Below are positions 27,708 to 37,062 of a stretch of DNA of 64,000 nucleotides, piece by piece. The DNA is from Reichenbachiella versicolor (GTDB lineage: Bacteria > Bacteroidota > Bacteroidia > Cytophagales > Cyclobacteriaceae). Positions within the stretch are counted from its first letter, which is position 1; each line of letters opens with the position of its first letter. Where the stretch lies: assembly GCF_003171675.1 (NCBI RefSeq), contig NZ_QFZQ01000005.1:310001-374000 (forward strand), written 5' to 3'. Below the pieces are notes generated by a model. It worked only from the letters and a program-made list of their open reading frames with translations. It made no database searches and was not told where the DNA came from. A program made the position numbers and the translations under genes.

Positions 27708-28889
27708 TCAATGCTCTTCAGTGTATATGGCTAAATGACCATTAAGGACTTTTTTAATATCGAATTTTTTAACTGCTAACTTACAATTGTCCGAAAGTGT
27801 TTTGTAATACGATGATGAACCTATCAGAGCGACCAGCTCTCTAACAATTTCTGACTCCATCTTATCATGCTCAGAAATCACAATTCCAGCATAATCACTA
27901 TTTACCCCTGTGTAAATCATATTTTTTATTTCTCCAACATCTGAAGCTATGATTGGAATCCCTAAAGCCATAAACTCTATTATGGAAGTAGGTAGTGATT
28001 CTGATTTAGTTCTACTCGGTAATAAACCAACATCAATTTCTTTCAAATAGGGAATAACATTTGCTTGAAAGCCTAAGAATTTTATATAATCGAATTGCAA
28101 ATATTTCTGTTCAAGGTAAGAAATATAATCTCCATCAGATATAATAAATAGTTCAACGCACCTATTAGTCTGTACATTAGCCTTTATTACCACATTAATA
28201 GCTAGTTCCCAGCCCTTATCCTTTACTCCTCTCCCAGTCATTCCCAAAATAACATTAGGCTTATTTTCGATATCAAAATCTCGTGCAACATTGCTATACC
28301 CTACTAAATCAATACCATTGTATGTTTTTATTAACCTTGGCAATTTTTTCAGATTTATTTCATTGATGAAAGCAATATTTTTTTTAGTTAAAAAGAAGAC
28401 ACTATCAACTTTACTAATGATTCTTTTTGCTTTCTTTAAGAAACCCCTCCTATAGTCTAACTGAGATATGGCAAACCTTTCTTCATAACATCCATGCATC
28501 GTTACAACCAACTTGGGAGATACACGCCAGAATTTGCATCTAGACAAAATCTCATCTGAATCGAACATATGACTATGTATAACCTCATATCCCATGTTAG
28601 CCCTAAACATAAAAACAACCATATTCATCCATCGAAAAAAATCAAACCTCAAATAGATACAAAACACATTTATCTTCCAGATAAACCATCTTAACATCTC
28701 ATTTTCGGTTATTGAATATAGCTTAATACACGGATAATGTTCATCTACCATTCCACTAACCCTTACATCTGGAAAATGATCATAAACATGCACAACATGC
28801 CCCTCATCTTCTAATGCCTTTGCTAACCTTAATGCAACAATTTGTGCACCTCCTAATTTTAAATTGGCTATTGAAATCAATATCTTCAT
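27708..28889 (-). CDS. glycosyltransferase family 4
   Basis: 393 aa GT-B enzyme. Glycine-rich N-terminal loop in KLGGAQIVALRLAKALEDEGH, a central VIHSHMFDSDE, and the donor-binding block NVILGMTGRGVKDKGWELAI then PSRTKSESLPTSIIEFMALG (with the family's EX7E-like arrangement). The first gene in its stretch is coupled to the upstream WecF-like gene through a 4-bp overlap. Likely cytoplasmic face of the membrane; sugar specificity is unknown. Confidence 0.9.
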   Translation of the reverse strand: MKILISIANLKLGGAQIVALRLAKALEDEGHVVHVYDHFPDVRVSGMVDEHYPCIKLYSITENEMLRWFIWKINVFCIYLRFDFFRWMNMVVFMFRANMGYEVIHSHMFDSDEILSRCKFWRVSPKLVVTMHGCYEERFAISQLDYRRGFLKKAKRIISKVDSVFFLTKKNIAFINEINLKKLPRLIKTYNGIDLVGYSNVARDFDIENKPNVILGMTGRGVKDKGWELAINVVIKANVQTNRCVELFIISDGDYISYLEQKYLQFDYIKFLGFQANVIPYLKEIDVGLLPSRTKSESLPTSIIEFMALGIPIIASDVGEIKNMIYTGVNSDYAGIVISEHDKMESEIVRELVALIGSSSYYKTLSDNCKLAVKKFDIKKVLNGHLAIYTEEH

Positions 28890-30058
28890 TTGACCATTTT
28901 CTTGATAAAAGAATGCGTTCTTTTTTTCACTACTTCATGCCCAATGAGCTTAAATACAGTAAGTCTATTTTGTTTTTTTTCCTCTTTGGATAAAGGTTTT
29001 TTTGCCAACACATTGCTAAAATCTGATTGAAACGAATTGACTACCAATGAATTATCCAGACAATATTTGTACAAAAGACCTTTTTCGTTTAAAAAAATTC
29101 TATGACCAAATGCCAAGGCGGTATAGAGATTACCCATACCCTGCTGAACAATATTATTAAGCACTATGGAATTACAACTCTTTAGCAGTTCAAAATAACT
29201 TTCTTTTGACATGTATTCTGGGAACATTAAATCTTTAGAAAACAGACACTTTGCATAATTCTTAACAGTGTTATAATCATCTGCACCATAACTAACTGGA
29301 ACAACTATAGTATTATCAAAACCAGATTCCTTGATTTTAGCTAATACATCCATCTGATTATTTATTAGAAAACCTGAATGTCCTACCAGAATACTTCCTC
29401 CTAAATCAGGCTCTTTTTCATGAAACCCCGAAACAAGTTGTTCTATTGTACCATATGAAAAATCAAGATATGTGCCCTTAGCATTTTTAAATAATATTGG
29501 GAATTCATCTGCCAAGATTGTGGATATATAATCAAGCTTAGCAATTGCTTTTCTATACATTTTATCTGGATGATCCTTACCAGTCCTCAGGTGATAATAG
29601 TACTCTGTAAACGAAAATGGAATAAGCTTCAAAACTTGTTTTCTTAGTTTTTTACTCCAACTTATTCCCTTATTTGCTATTTCTAAATAGGCACTAAGTG
29701 TGATAGGTTCATATGGCGTAGTACCTAATTTTTTTATATTATGCCTATCTGGCCCCCATGAAATTAGGCAAGATATATTTCTCTTTGATAGTTGATTAAT
29801 TAAGTAAAGATTCTCATCCGTTGCACAATGAAAAACAATATATTCATATTCTGAAAGTAAGCAGATACATTCTTCCTTATTAAGAAACTCTATCTTGCGG
29901 CCCAGATCAGTAAATTTTTCTAATGATGGTAATTCTTGTTTACAGTAAACTACATAGCGATGTCTTCCAACCCCTACCTCTTCAAACCGACGAACTATAT
30001 ATTCATTAAACTTTTCATCTATAAGAAAATGTACAAATCTGATATCTTTATTTTTCAC
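28886..30058 (-). CDS. GT56 family transferase, WecF-like (lipid II-type 4-amino sugar transferase)
   Basis: 390 aa. The pattern GSILVGHSGFLINNQMDVLA and VVPVSYGADDY, then NSIVLNNIVQQGMGNLYTAL and KGLLYKYC, corresponds to the Glyco_transf_56 family whose characterised member, enterobacterial WecF, transfers 4-acetamido-4,6-dideoxy-galactose from its dTDP form. Its direct upstream neighbours are a VioA-like aminotransferase and a hexapeptide acetyltransferase that could make exactly this type of donor. The substrate is therefore inferred to be a dTDP-4-acetamido-4,6-dideoxyhexose. It overlaps the next GT4 gene by 4 bp. Confidence 0.75.
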   Translation of the reverse strand: MKNKDIRFVHFLIDEKFNEYIVRRFEEVGVGRHRYVVYCKQELPSLEKFTDLGRKIEFLNKEECICLLSEYEYIVFHCATDENLYLINQLSKRNISCLISWGPDRHNIKKLGTTPYEPITLSAYLEIANKGISWSKKLRKQVLKLIPFSFTEYYYHLRTGKDHPDKMYRKAIAKLDYISTILADEFPILFKNAKGTYLDFSYGTIEQLVSGFHEKEPDLGGSILVGHSGFLINNQMDVLAKIKESGFDNTIVVPVSYGADDYNTVKNYAKCLFSKDLMFPEYMSKESYFELLKSCNSIVLNNIVQQGMGNLYTALAFGHRIFLNEKGLLYKYCLDNSLVVNSFQSDFSNVLAKKPLSKEEKKQNRLTVFKLIGHEVVKKRTHSFIKKMVK

Positions 30059-30082
30059 ACTTTACCTACTGTTGATAGAGTT

Positions 30083-30646
30083 TTAGTTTCCTTTAAGCAT
30101 TTCACCTTCTAGTTCTTTATAACCTGTCCTTCTAGATTTTATTCTTTTTGCAGGCTGTCCCATATAAATAGAGTCAGGTTCACAATTTTTACTAACGAGA
30201 GATAATGCACCTATGGCTGTTCCTAATCCAATATGGATGTTTGGCAGGATGATAGATCCAGCTCCAACAATGACGTGCTTTTCCAAACAAACGTTCCCTG
30301 AAAACACATTTGTGTATTGTTCAGGCACACAAGGATTTGTCAAGTAATTTCCAGAATAATCATCATTGCTAGAGTAAATAGAAACCCTTGACGACAATCC
30401 AGAAAAATCCCCCATTTTAATGACTCCATCGCCTATTAAAGAACAAAAAACTGCAATGTGAACATAATTGCCAATTTGTATCCCCCCTTTACCTGCAGAC
30501 AAAACACAATAATCATCAATCCTCGAATTATCTCCTAAAGAAATATTTTGGGTATTATAAAAAGATGCTTTTTTTGAAAGTCTAACGTTATCCCCTATTG
30601 ACTTAAAACCCATCATTTTTAGCTCTTTTTCAGTTAAAAAACTCAT
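30083..30646 (-). CDS. left-handed beta-helix acyltransferase (hexapeptide repeat)
   Basis: 187 aa with many hexapeptide repeats (IGDNVRL, ISLGDNSRIDDYCVL, IQIGNYVHI, VIVGAGSIILPNIHIG), typical of LbH acetyltransferases such as WbbJ, VioB-like or FdtC. It has a likely catalytic His in EKHVIVGAG. Following the aminotransferase gene by 1 bp, it most plausibly N-acetylates the amino sugar that enzyme produces; an O-acetyltransferase role is the alternative. Cytoplasmic trimer by family rule. Confidence 0.87.
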   Translation of the reverse strand: MSFLTEKELKMMGFKSIGDNVRLSKKASFYNTQNISLGDNSRIDDYCVLSAGKGGIQIGNYVHIAVFCSLIGDGVIKMGDFSGLSSRVSIYSSNDDYSGNYLTNPCVPEQYTNVFSGNVCLEKHVIVGAGSIILPNIHIGLGTAIGALSLVSKNCEPDSIYMGQPAKRIKSRRTGYKELEGEMLKGN

Positions 30647-30647
30647 T

Positions 30648-31715
30648 TTAACAACTTAAGGTAAGTTTACATATTTGTTTAATTTCATTCTCTGTAAGAT
30701 AAAAATGCTGTGGAAAACACAAAACAGACGATGCAACACTTTCAGCATTTTTTAAACTAGATGTATCACTGCAAATTTTATTAAGAGAGGGGAAAAAGTA
30801 CCTCCTTGGAAATATGTCTTTTTCCTCCAGTGCTCGTTTAATATTTAAACACTGTTTTTCGCTCGAAAACACAACAGGAAAATACGAATAATTAGACTCG
30901 GAATTTGCTTCAATTTGCTGAAAACGCCCGCTTATGCTTGCTAAAGCTTCCTGATAAATTGAATACTTCCTTCTTCGATCTTTTAGAATATTATCTATAT
31001 ATCTCAGATTAACCAATCCCATAGCTGCATGAAATTCACTATTCTTTCCGTTTATTCCTAACCCAGTAAACTTTTCAGGTCCATCATGACCAAAATTCCT
31101 CATTTTGGTAACTCTATTCAGAAGTCCATCATGATTACAAACTATGCCCCCCCCCTCTACAGTATGAAAAACTTTAGTAGCATGAAAACTTACAGTACTT
31201 ATGTCACCATAATTAAAAACAGATTTCCCCATATATTTTGTACCAAAACAATGAGCAGCGTCATATATGACCCTTAGATTTCTTTTTCGGGATATCTTCG
31301 TAATAGAACTAATGTCACAAGGGTTCCCAAACACATGAGTGGATAAAATGCCAGTCGTACGATCTGTAATAGCAGCTTCTATTAAGTCGGTGTCTATATT
31401 AAACGTATTTGGATCAATGTCAACAAATATTGGTGTGCAATTTTCCCACAAAATACTATTGCAGGTAGCTATATATGAAAACGGAGTGGTAATAATTTCA
31501 CCAGAAAGTGAAAGTGCTTTAATTGCAATCTGTAAAGCTATAGTACCATTTGATACAAATCTCATATTTGCTACTTCGAGCTTTTCCCTTAATTTATTTT
31601 CGAGTTTTCTAACTAAAGGGCCATCGTTCGTCAACCAATTTCTACTCCATATATCTTCTACTAATTCTAAATACTCTGATTGAGGTGGTAAAAAGGGCTT
31701 ATTTACTGATATCAT
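30648..31715 (-). CDS. DegT/DnrJ/EryC1 sugar aminotransferase, VioA-like
   Basis: 355 aa PLP enzyme of the nucleotide-sugar aminotransferase family. The N-terminus NKPFLPPQSEYLELVEDIW followed by WLTNDGPLV is characteristic of the VioA-type enzymes that aminate dTDP-4-keto-6-deoxyglucose at C4. The PLP lysine is K181 in SFHATKVFHT, and Asp in VIYDAAHCFG contacts the cofactor. Product and sugar configuration are inferred from resemblance. It overlaps the ABC flippase gene by 17 bp upstream and the acetyltransferase follows by 1 bp. The dTDP-glucose synthesis genes rmlA/rmlB are not in this window. Confidence 0.87.
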   Translation of the reverse strand: MISVNKPFLPPQSEYLELVEDIWSRNWLTNDGPLVRKLENKLREKLEVANMRFVSNGTIALQIAIKALSLSGEIITTPFSYIATCNSILWENCTPIFVDIDPNTFNIDTDLIEAAITDRTTGILSTHVFGNPCDISSITKISRKRNLRVIYDAAHCFGTKYMGKSVFNYGDISTVSFHATKVFHTVEGGGIVCNHDGLLNRVTKMRNFGHDGPEKFTGLGINGKNSEFHAAMGLVNLRYIDNILKDRRRKYSIYQEALASISGRFQQIEANSESNYSYFPVVFSSEKQCLNIKRALEEKDIFPRRYFFPSLNKICSDTSSLKNAESVASSVLCFPQHFYLTENEIKQICKLTLSC

Positions 31716-33450
31716 TCGTCGAAAATAAGTTTAACTCTTCATTGTCCAAAGAATAAATTTTATTGCAATACTTAAGTGTACTATGCCTATGCGCAATTAC
31801 CAACATAGTCAGACTACCGTCACTCAACTTTTCAATTGCCTCTGTAATTTCTCTTTCGGTTTCACTATCAAGTGCTGAAGTAGCTTCATCAAAAAGAAGT
31901 AATTTAGCCTCATGGTATAAGGCACGGGCTATAGCGACTCTTTGTCTTTGCCCCCCAGATAACTTTGATCCTCTCTCTCCTATTTCCGTATCAATACCCT
32001 GAGGCAGCTCTGTAACAAGCTCAAATAGTTGTGCCCTCTGAATCGAATCACTTAGTCTATCATAGTCAATTTGATCATCGGGGAGTCCAAAAGCTATATT
32101 TTGAGCTAAAGTACCATCTACGATAAACACGTCTTGTTTAACATAACCTATTTTTTTTCTCCACGAATCAATGTTAGAACCATCTAATTCGATCCCATCA
32201 ATTAAAACCCTTCCCGAACTTGGTTTAACAAAACCCAAAATCAAGTTAATGATTGTGGATTTACCTGAACCAGACTTTCCAATAAGACCAACAGTTTCTC
32301 CCTTTTCTATTTCTAAGTTCACTCCTGAAAATAAAAATCGATCACTATCAGAAAACTTGAAGTTTAATGATTCTAAAGTTACTCTGTTTTCAAAAGAAAC
32401 GTCCACTATCGACTCACTCCTTTCATTGGGTTCTATAATCTCTTCCAACACATCTAAATTGAACGCCTGACCTTTAATATGAACCAAAGACATAGTCATT
32501 CTATTAATGGAAGGTAATGAACGATATGCTGCTAGGCCTAAAACACCAAGCAAAGCCACCAAGTCTACTGAAGACTCAAGTGCTACAACACCATAAAGTA
32601 GAACAGTTACAACAGTAATAATCACACTTGTTTCAACTAACCTTTGAGGTATTTGCTGTAAAACATTCAATTTGGTCCTTAGCTCTTTCCCTTCGTTTAT
32701 ACCTAAAAAATGATTTTTTTTAAAAAAAGAAAAAGTATTTGTTACGACCACATCCACATAACCGAATATTATTTCGAAAACAGGCTTAGCTATTTCAGGA
32801 CCTAATTCATTGAGCCTTTCATTAAATACACTTAATTGTTTCTTATTACTAACGTAAAAGAAATAAAACGAGGGAACTACGGCTACAAAAAGTATCAGTA
32901 ATATTTTAAAATCATAGATTGCAATTGCAACTAAAATTAATAAAAGAATTAAAGCTTCATTTATCAACTGAAATAATTGTATTAATAAAAGCTGTGCAAA
33001 TTGATGAGGAACTACAACTACTTTATTTAATAATTTATTGGAATTATTCCTCTTCAAATAGCCATATCCTTTTTTATAAATTGAATCAAGTGCCCGATTA
33101 GATAAATCCTGGTATACCTCTAAGGAAAAAGCCACTTGCCTTTTATAAATATACAAACCAATAATATTTTTTGCTACTACGACTAAAATGAGAATTAGAG
33201 ATAAAAAAAATAAAAATTTCACTTCGCTAGTAAAATGAAAATTTCTAAACAAAAAATCTAAAAATGGATTTTCATGAATCATTCTTTTTTTGAGCGAGGC
33301 AGCTAGAATTGGTAAAACAGCAGCAAGTCCAAATAAGTCAAAAAAGGAATTTAAAAGAGAAAGACTTGTTACTACATAGATTCTAGACCTCATTTCTTTT
33401 GAAAGAAGTTTATAAGTTCTTCTCAGAGTAGTAATTAAAAAACCAGACAT
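31699..33450 (-). CDS. ABC transporter, fused permease-ATPase, PglK/MsbA-like flippase
   Basis: 583 aa half-transporter. Residues 1-330 hold six transmembrane helices; the nucleotide-binding domain has Walker A GKSGSGKST (391-399), the Q-loop at KQDVF, signature LSGGQ (497-501), Walker B LLLFDE (517-522) and the H-loop in IAHRHST. In a glycosyltransferase operon this type is expected to flip an undecaprenyl-linked oligosaccharide, as PglK does in Campylobacter, instead of a Wzx flippase, of which none is seen here. Predicted homodimer in the inner membrane. Confidence 0.9.
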   Translation of the reverse strand: MSGFLITTLRRTYKLLSKEMRSRIYVVTSLSLLNSFFDLFGLAAVLPILAASLKKRMIHENPFLDFLFRNFHFTSEVKFLFFLSLILILVVVAKNIIGLYIYKRQVAFSLEVYQDLSNRALDSIYKKGYGYLKRNNSNKLLNKVVVVPHQFAQLLLIQLFQLINEALILLLILVAIAIYDFKILLILFVAVVPSFYFFYVSNKKQLSVFNERLNELGPEIAKPVFEIIFGYVDVVVTNTFSFFKKNHFLGINEGKELRTKLNVLQQIPQRLVETSVIITVVTVLLYGVVALESSVDLVALLGVLGLAAYRSLPSINRMTMSLVHIKGQAFNLDVLEEIIEPNERSESIVDVSFENRVTLESLNFKFSDSDRFLFSGVNLEIEKGETVGLIGKSGSGKSTIINLILGFVKPSSGRVLIDGIELDGSNIDSWRKKIGYVKQDVFIVDGTLAQNIAFGLPDDQIDYDRLSDSIQRAQLFELVTELPQGIDTEIGERGSKLSGGQRQRVAIARALYHEAKLLLFDEATSALDSETEREITEAIEKLSDGSLTMLVIAHRHSTLKYCNKIYSLDNEELNLFSTNDISK

Positions 33451-33458
33451 TAAAATAC

Positions 33459-34796
33459 TTAACTTTCTATTCGATTCTTAGATAGGATAAAAATCCCAAT
33501 TAAATAATATGGCATAACGGGAATTTTATATCGCATTAGAGACCCAAAATTATAGGTACTTACCCCTACAGCGAAAGAAAAGGATAAAGCGAAAACTATA
33601 CAAAACAATAAAACTGGATTTTTAAAAATTTTTACAAAAATGAAAGTTCTACTTTTCAAAAGCACCCGAACTGTAATACCAAAAATGACTAAACTTTCTA
33701 TAGAAGCTAAAAACATCAGTGTATTTCTTACTTCCCATAACCATGGTCTAAAAAGAGTAACAATTACACCTTTAGGTGCAAGCTTTACTAAACCCAATAG
33801 AGTTCCATCAAGCTCCCCTAAAGTATACCCACTATTTTCACCATTTCTACCACCCCAACCATATCTAATATCATAAGCCGTAATCTTTGCTGTAGCTCCT
33901 ATATTCTGTAATCCGTATTTAGAGTTTTCTCCAACTATTTCACTTAATAAAAAAGCCCCAATAAATACAATAACAATAGATAATATTGGAGCTATAATCA
34001 CCCTTTTCCAAACATTTTTAAAATCAGACAAGTATTGAACAAAGAGAAAAAGGAGAGATGAAATCACAAAACATATTAATACATAAACTTTGATAGAAAA
34101 AATAACCCAAGCCATAAAAACTAAAAGCACAACTCTCCAAATTGACAACTTTTTAAAAACTGCTATTTCAAAAAGGATGGATGTCATCCAACACAATGCT
34201 CCAAGTGTCAAGGAATCTTTCAAAATACCTGATCCCCAGAAAATAACAGATGGTACAAACAAACATGAAATGGCTAACTTGTGAGAACCTATTAAGGACA
34301 GTTTATTGATCGTCAATAACATTGACCACTGACCAGAAAACGCAAATAAACTAAAAAATAACGCTGTTGAACTATACGTTGCTCCAGTAAACAAGTCAAA
34401 AAAAGCAGCTATCCTAATTACAAAGTAAGATTGAGTACTCCGATACTGCCAAATCTTTGAAAGATAAGAAAAATGAGATTGATAATTCTCTTCAATGGAA
34501 TTAGTCAATAGAGAAAATATACTATTTGGATCATCCATCATAGCTTTCCATACCCACACACTTCCATGTGTATGGTATGTAAACGTATCACCCCCTCCAT
34601 AATAAAACTGATAAACCAACCCTAATGAAATAGCCCCAATGAATTTGGCTAAAAGTCCCCAGATGAAATACTTCCTTGTCTCTAATGTAGTCACATATGG
34701 CCTAATCACATAAGCCAGTATTAGCAACAGCAAAAACCAAATGGGAGTTATAACTAAGTCTTGATAGGTCAAGGGGCACAGGGGTTTGATTTGCAA
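33459..34796 (-). CDS. polytopic membrane protein, candidate polysaccharide polymerase
   Basis: 445 aa with about ten or eleven transmembrane helices and a periplasmic-looking loop near residues 250-330. A YYGGGDTFTYHTHG sequence follows the second or third helix and recurs in uncharacterised membrane proteins of Bacteroidota glycan loci. Its size, topology and position at the head of the glycosyltransferase/flippase operon suit a Wzy-like polymerase or a GT-C type transferase, but no defining motif was recognised. Eight bp separate it from the ABC flippase gene. Confidence 0.55.
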   Translation of the reverse strand: MQIKPLCPLTYQDLVITPIWFLLLLILAYVIRPYVTTLETRKYFIWGLLAKFIGAISLGLVYQFYYGGGDTFTYHTHGSVWVWKAMMDDPNSIFSLLTNSIEENYQSHFSYLSKIWQYRSTQSYFVIRIAAFFDLFTGATYSSTALFFSLFAFSGQWSMLLTINKLSLIGSHKLAISCLFVPSVIFWGSGILKDSLTLGALCWMTSILFEIAVFKKLSIWRVVLLVFMAWVIFSIKVYVLICFVISSLLFLFVQYLSDFKNVWKRVIIAPILSIVIVFIGAFLLSEIVGENSKYGLQNIGATAKITAYDIRYGWGGRNGENSGYTLGELDGTLLGLVKLAPKGVIVTLFRPWLWEVRNTLMFLASIESLVIFGITVRVLLKSRTFIFVKIFKNPVLLFCIVFALSFSFAVGVSTYNFGSLMRYKIPVMPYYLIGIFILSKNRIES

Positions 34797-34867
34797 TCGT
34801 AAAACTATAACTATTTAGTTATTTGAAAACAGTTTACTACTCTATTCTATAAAATGATGTACTCCAA

Positions 34868-34875
34868 TATCTTTG
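34868..34875 (+). promoter_or_regulatory. -7 promoter box (TATCTTTG) for the aminotransferase-epimerase-GT4 block
   Basis: TATCTTTG matches TAnnTTTG and lies 23 bp before the ATG at 34899. It also lies inside the in-frame extension that begins at 34854, which argues for the shorter start. A TTC rather than TTG is found about 19-20 bp further upstream, so the -33 box is imperfect. Confidence 0.5.
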
Positions 34876-34898
34876 CCTCGACTAAAACTAATGAATGC

Positions 34899-35999
34899 AT
34901 GACCGTTCACTTCGTCGATCTTAAGAAGCAATACAAATCACTCAAGGAAGAAATGGATGCAAAAATCCATTATATCTTAGATACACAAACTTTTATTGGG
35001 GGCAAAAACATCCACACTTTTGAAGATGATTGGGCTAATATTTGTGGAGCCAAGCACTGTCTTGGAGTCGCAAATGGAACGGATGCGATTTTTATAGCTT
35101 TAAAAATGATTGGAGTTGGGTCTGGAGATGAGATAATTACCTCCGCTCAATCTTGGATTTCTACTTCAGAAGTAATTTCACTGACGGGAGCTACTCCCGT
35201 TTTTGTTGATATAGCTGAAGATCATTTAATCAATCCTAAATTGATTGAGAAGAAAATCACCAATAAGACCAAAGCGATTATTCCGGTGCATTTATACGGT
35301 CAAATGGCTGATATGAAAAGCATTAAGCAAATAGCGTCTAAACATGACCTACCTATCATTGAAGATTGTGCTCAAGCACACTTGGCAGAAAGAGATGCAA
35401 TAAAAGCTGGTACAACAGGAATAGCTGGAACATTTAGTTTCTATCCTGGCAAGAATTTAGGAGCTTATGGAGATGCTGGTGGAATAATATCTAATGACGA
35501 AGAATTTGCAAACCGTATGAGGATGTTTTCACGTCATGGAGGGTTGGTTAAGCATAGTCATCATATAGAAGGAATGAATAGCCGTCTTGATAATATTCAA
35601 GCAGGAGTGCTTAATGTCAAGCTACCTTATTTAAGAGAATGGACTGAAAGACGAAGAGAATTGGCTCAGCGATATTTTGATGGTTTAGCAGACCTAACTC
35701 AGATACAATTGCCAGTTGTTCATGATGAATCTTATCATGTCTATCACCTATTTGTCATCTCTGTCAAAGATCGTGACCGCTTGAAAATCAACCTTGCCGC
35801 TAAGGGAATAGCAACTCAAATTCATTACCCTAATGCGTTACCATTTTTAAAATGCTATCAACAACTTGGATTTAAACCAAAAGACTATCCAGTGGCATAT
35901 GAACAGAGTAAAAAGATATTATCATTACCACTTTACCCTGAATTGACCAATGAAGAGCAAGATTATGTCATTGATACCATTAAAGGCTTTTATAGTTAA
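34899..35999 (+). CDS. DegT/DnrJ/EryC1 sugar aminotransferase, QdtB/FdtB-like
   Basis: Start taken at ATG 34899, giving the usual family N-terminus MTVHFVDLKKQYKSLKEEM; the longer frame from 34854 would span a promoter-like box. 366 aa with the family's GVANGTDAI, VPVHLYGQMADM and the cofactor region IEDCAQAHLA, and the PLP lysine K185 in FYPGKNLGAYGDAGG. This last motif is typical of the 3-amino sugar enzymes QdtB/FdtB/WbpE, so it probably aminates a 3-keto nucleotide sugar, although no 3,4-ketoisomerase gene is in view. First gene of a rightward trio. Confidence 0.87.
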   Translation: MTVHFVDLKKQYKSLKEEMDAKIHYILDTQTFIGGKNIHTFEDDWANICGAKHCLGVANGTDAIFIALKMIGVGSGDEIITSAQSWISTSEVISLTGATPVFVDIAEDHLINPKLIEKKITNKTKAIIPVHLYGQMADMKSIKQIASKHDLPIIEDCAQAHLAERDAIKAGTTGIAGTFSFYPGKNLGAYGDAGGIISNDEEFANRMRMFSRHGGLVKHSHHIEGMNSRLDNIQAGVLNVKLPYLREWTERRRELAQRYFDGLADLTQIQLPVVHDESYHVYHLFVISVKDRDRLKINLAAKGIATQIHYPNALPFLKCYQQLGFKPKDYPVAYEQSKKILSLPLYPELTNEEQDYVIDTIKGFYS

Positions 36000-36021
36000 A
36001 ACCATAGCTTTAGACTAAATC

Positions 36022-37008
36022 ATGCCAACGTCTCTAGTCACAGGAGGTGCAGGGTTCATTGGAAGTCATGTAGCTCAAGAAGTTTTAGACTTAGGTCATA
36101 AAGTTATCGTTTTGGATGACTTAAGCGGGGGTTTTACTTCTAACACACCTAAATCAGCAAAATTTATTCATGGTTCTATTCTAGACCATGATCTTCTTTC
36201 AGAACTTTTCAAAGAGCACCAGTTTGATTATGTATATCATCTAGGAGCCTATGCAGCGGAAGGTCTGAGTCATTTTATCAAAAGATACAATTATCAAAAT
36301 AATGTTATTGGAAGTATCAACCTGATCAACGAATCTGTAAAACATAATATCAAGTGTTTTGTATTTACTTCCTCTATTGCTGTTTATGGATCACAAATTC
36401 CTCCAATGTCTGAGGATATGATTCCTCAACCAGAAGACCCATACGGTATAGCCAAGTACAGCATAGAACAAGAATTAAAAGTCACAAAAGAACAATTTGG
36501 CTTAAACTATGTGATATTCCGACCTCACAATGTCTATGGTGAAAGGCAAAACATAGGTGACAAGTACCGTAACGTAATCGGTATATTTATGAACCAGATT
36601 ATGAGAAACCAGCCTCTAACCATTTTTGGTAACGGTAAACAGACTAGAGCATTCAGTTATATAAAAGATGTTGCACCTTACATTGCCCGATCCACTAAGA
36701 ATATTGACACTTGGAATCAAATTTTCAACATAGGTTCAGATGAAAATTATACTTTAAATCATTTAGCCAAGGAAGTCGGAAGGGCAATGAACTCTAAGTT
36801 CACCATAAAATATCTAAAAGAGCGAAATGAAGTGCTGCACGCCCATTCAAGTCATGAAAAGTTCAAGAAGTTTTTTTCTCCATCGAAAGAAACAAGCCTT
36901 TATGAAGGTCTAAATAGAATGGCTAAATGGGCTTTGAAAAGTGGACCGATGAAATCATCGGAATTCTCAAATATTGAAATTGAAAAAGGACTTCCTGAAG
37001 GCTGGTAA
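36022..37008 (+). CDS. NAD-dependent sugar epimerase/dehydratase (extended SDR)
   Basis: 328 aa. NAD-binding TGGAGFIGSH (7-16), catalytic Ser in FTSSIAVYG (S117/S118) and YGIAK (Y141-K145) mark an active extended SDR. GERQNIGDKYRNVIGIF and FGNGKQTRAFSYIKDV are typical of UDP-glucose 4-epimerase-like enzymes (GalE/WbpP group). Which C4 or C2 position and which substrate are affected is not determinable. It starts 22 bp after the aminotransferase stop and is followed by a GT4 54 bp later. Confidence 0.87.
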   Translation: MPTSLVTGGAGFIGSHVAQEVLDLGHKVIVLDDLSGGFTSNTPKSAKFIHGSILDHDLLSELFKEHQFDYVYHLGAYAAEGLSHFIKRYNYQNNVIGSINLINESVKHNIKCFVFTSSIAVYGSQIPPMSEDMIPQPEDPYGIAKYSIEQELKVTKEQFGLNYVIFRPHNVYGERQNIGDKYRNVIGIFMNQIMRNQPLTIFGNGKQTRAFSYIKDVAPYIARSTKNIDTWNQIFNIGSDENYTLNHLAKEVGRAMNSKFTIKYLKERNEVLHAHSSHEKFKKFFSPSKETSLYEGLNRMAKWALKSGPMKSSEFSNIEIEKGLPEGW

Positions 37009-37062
37009 TTTAAAGCCTGAATATCCAGTTACCTAGAGCGGAATATATAGTTTAGCACCATT

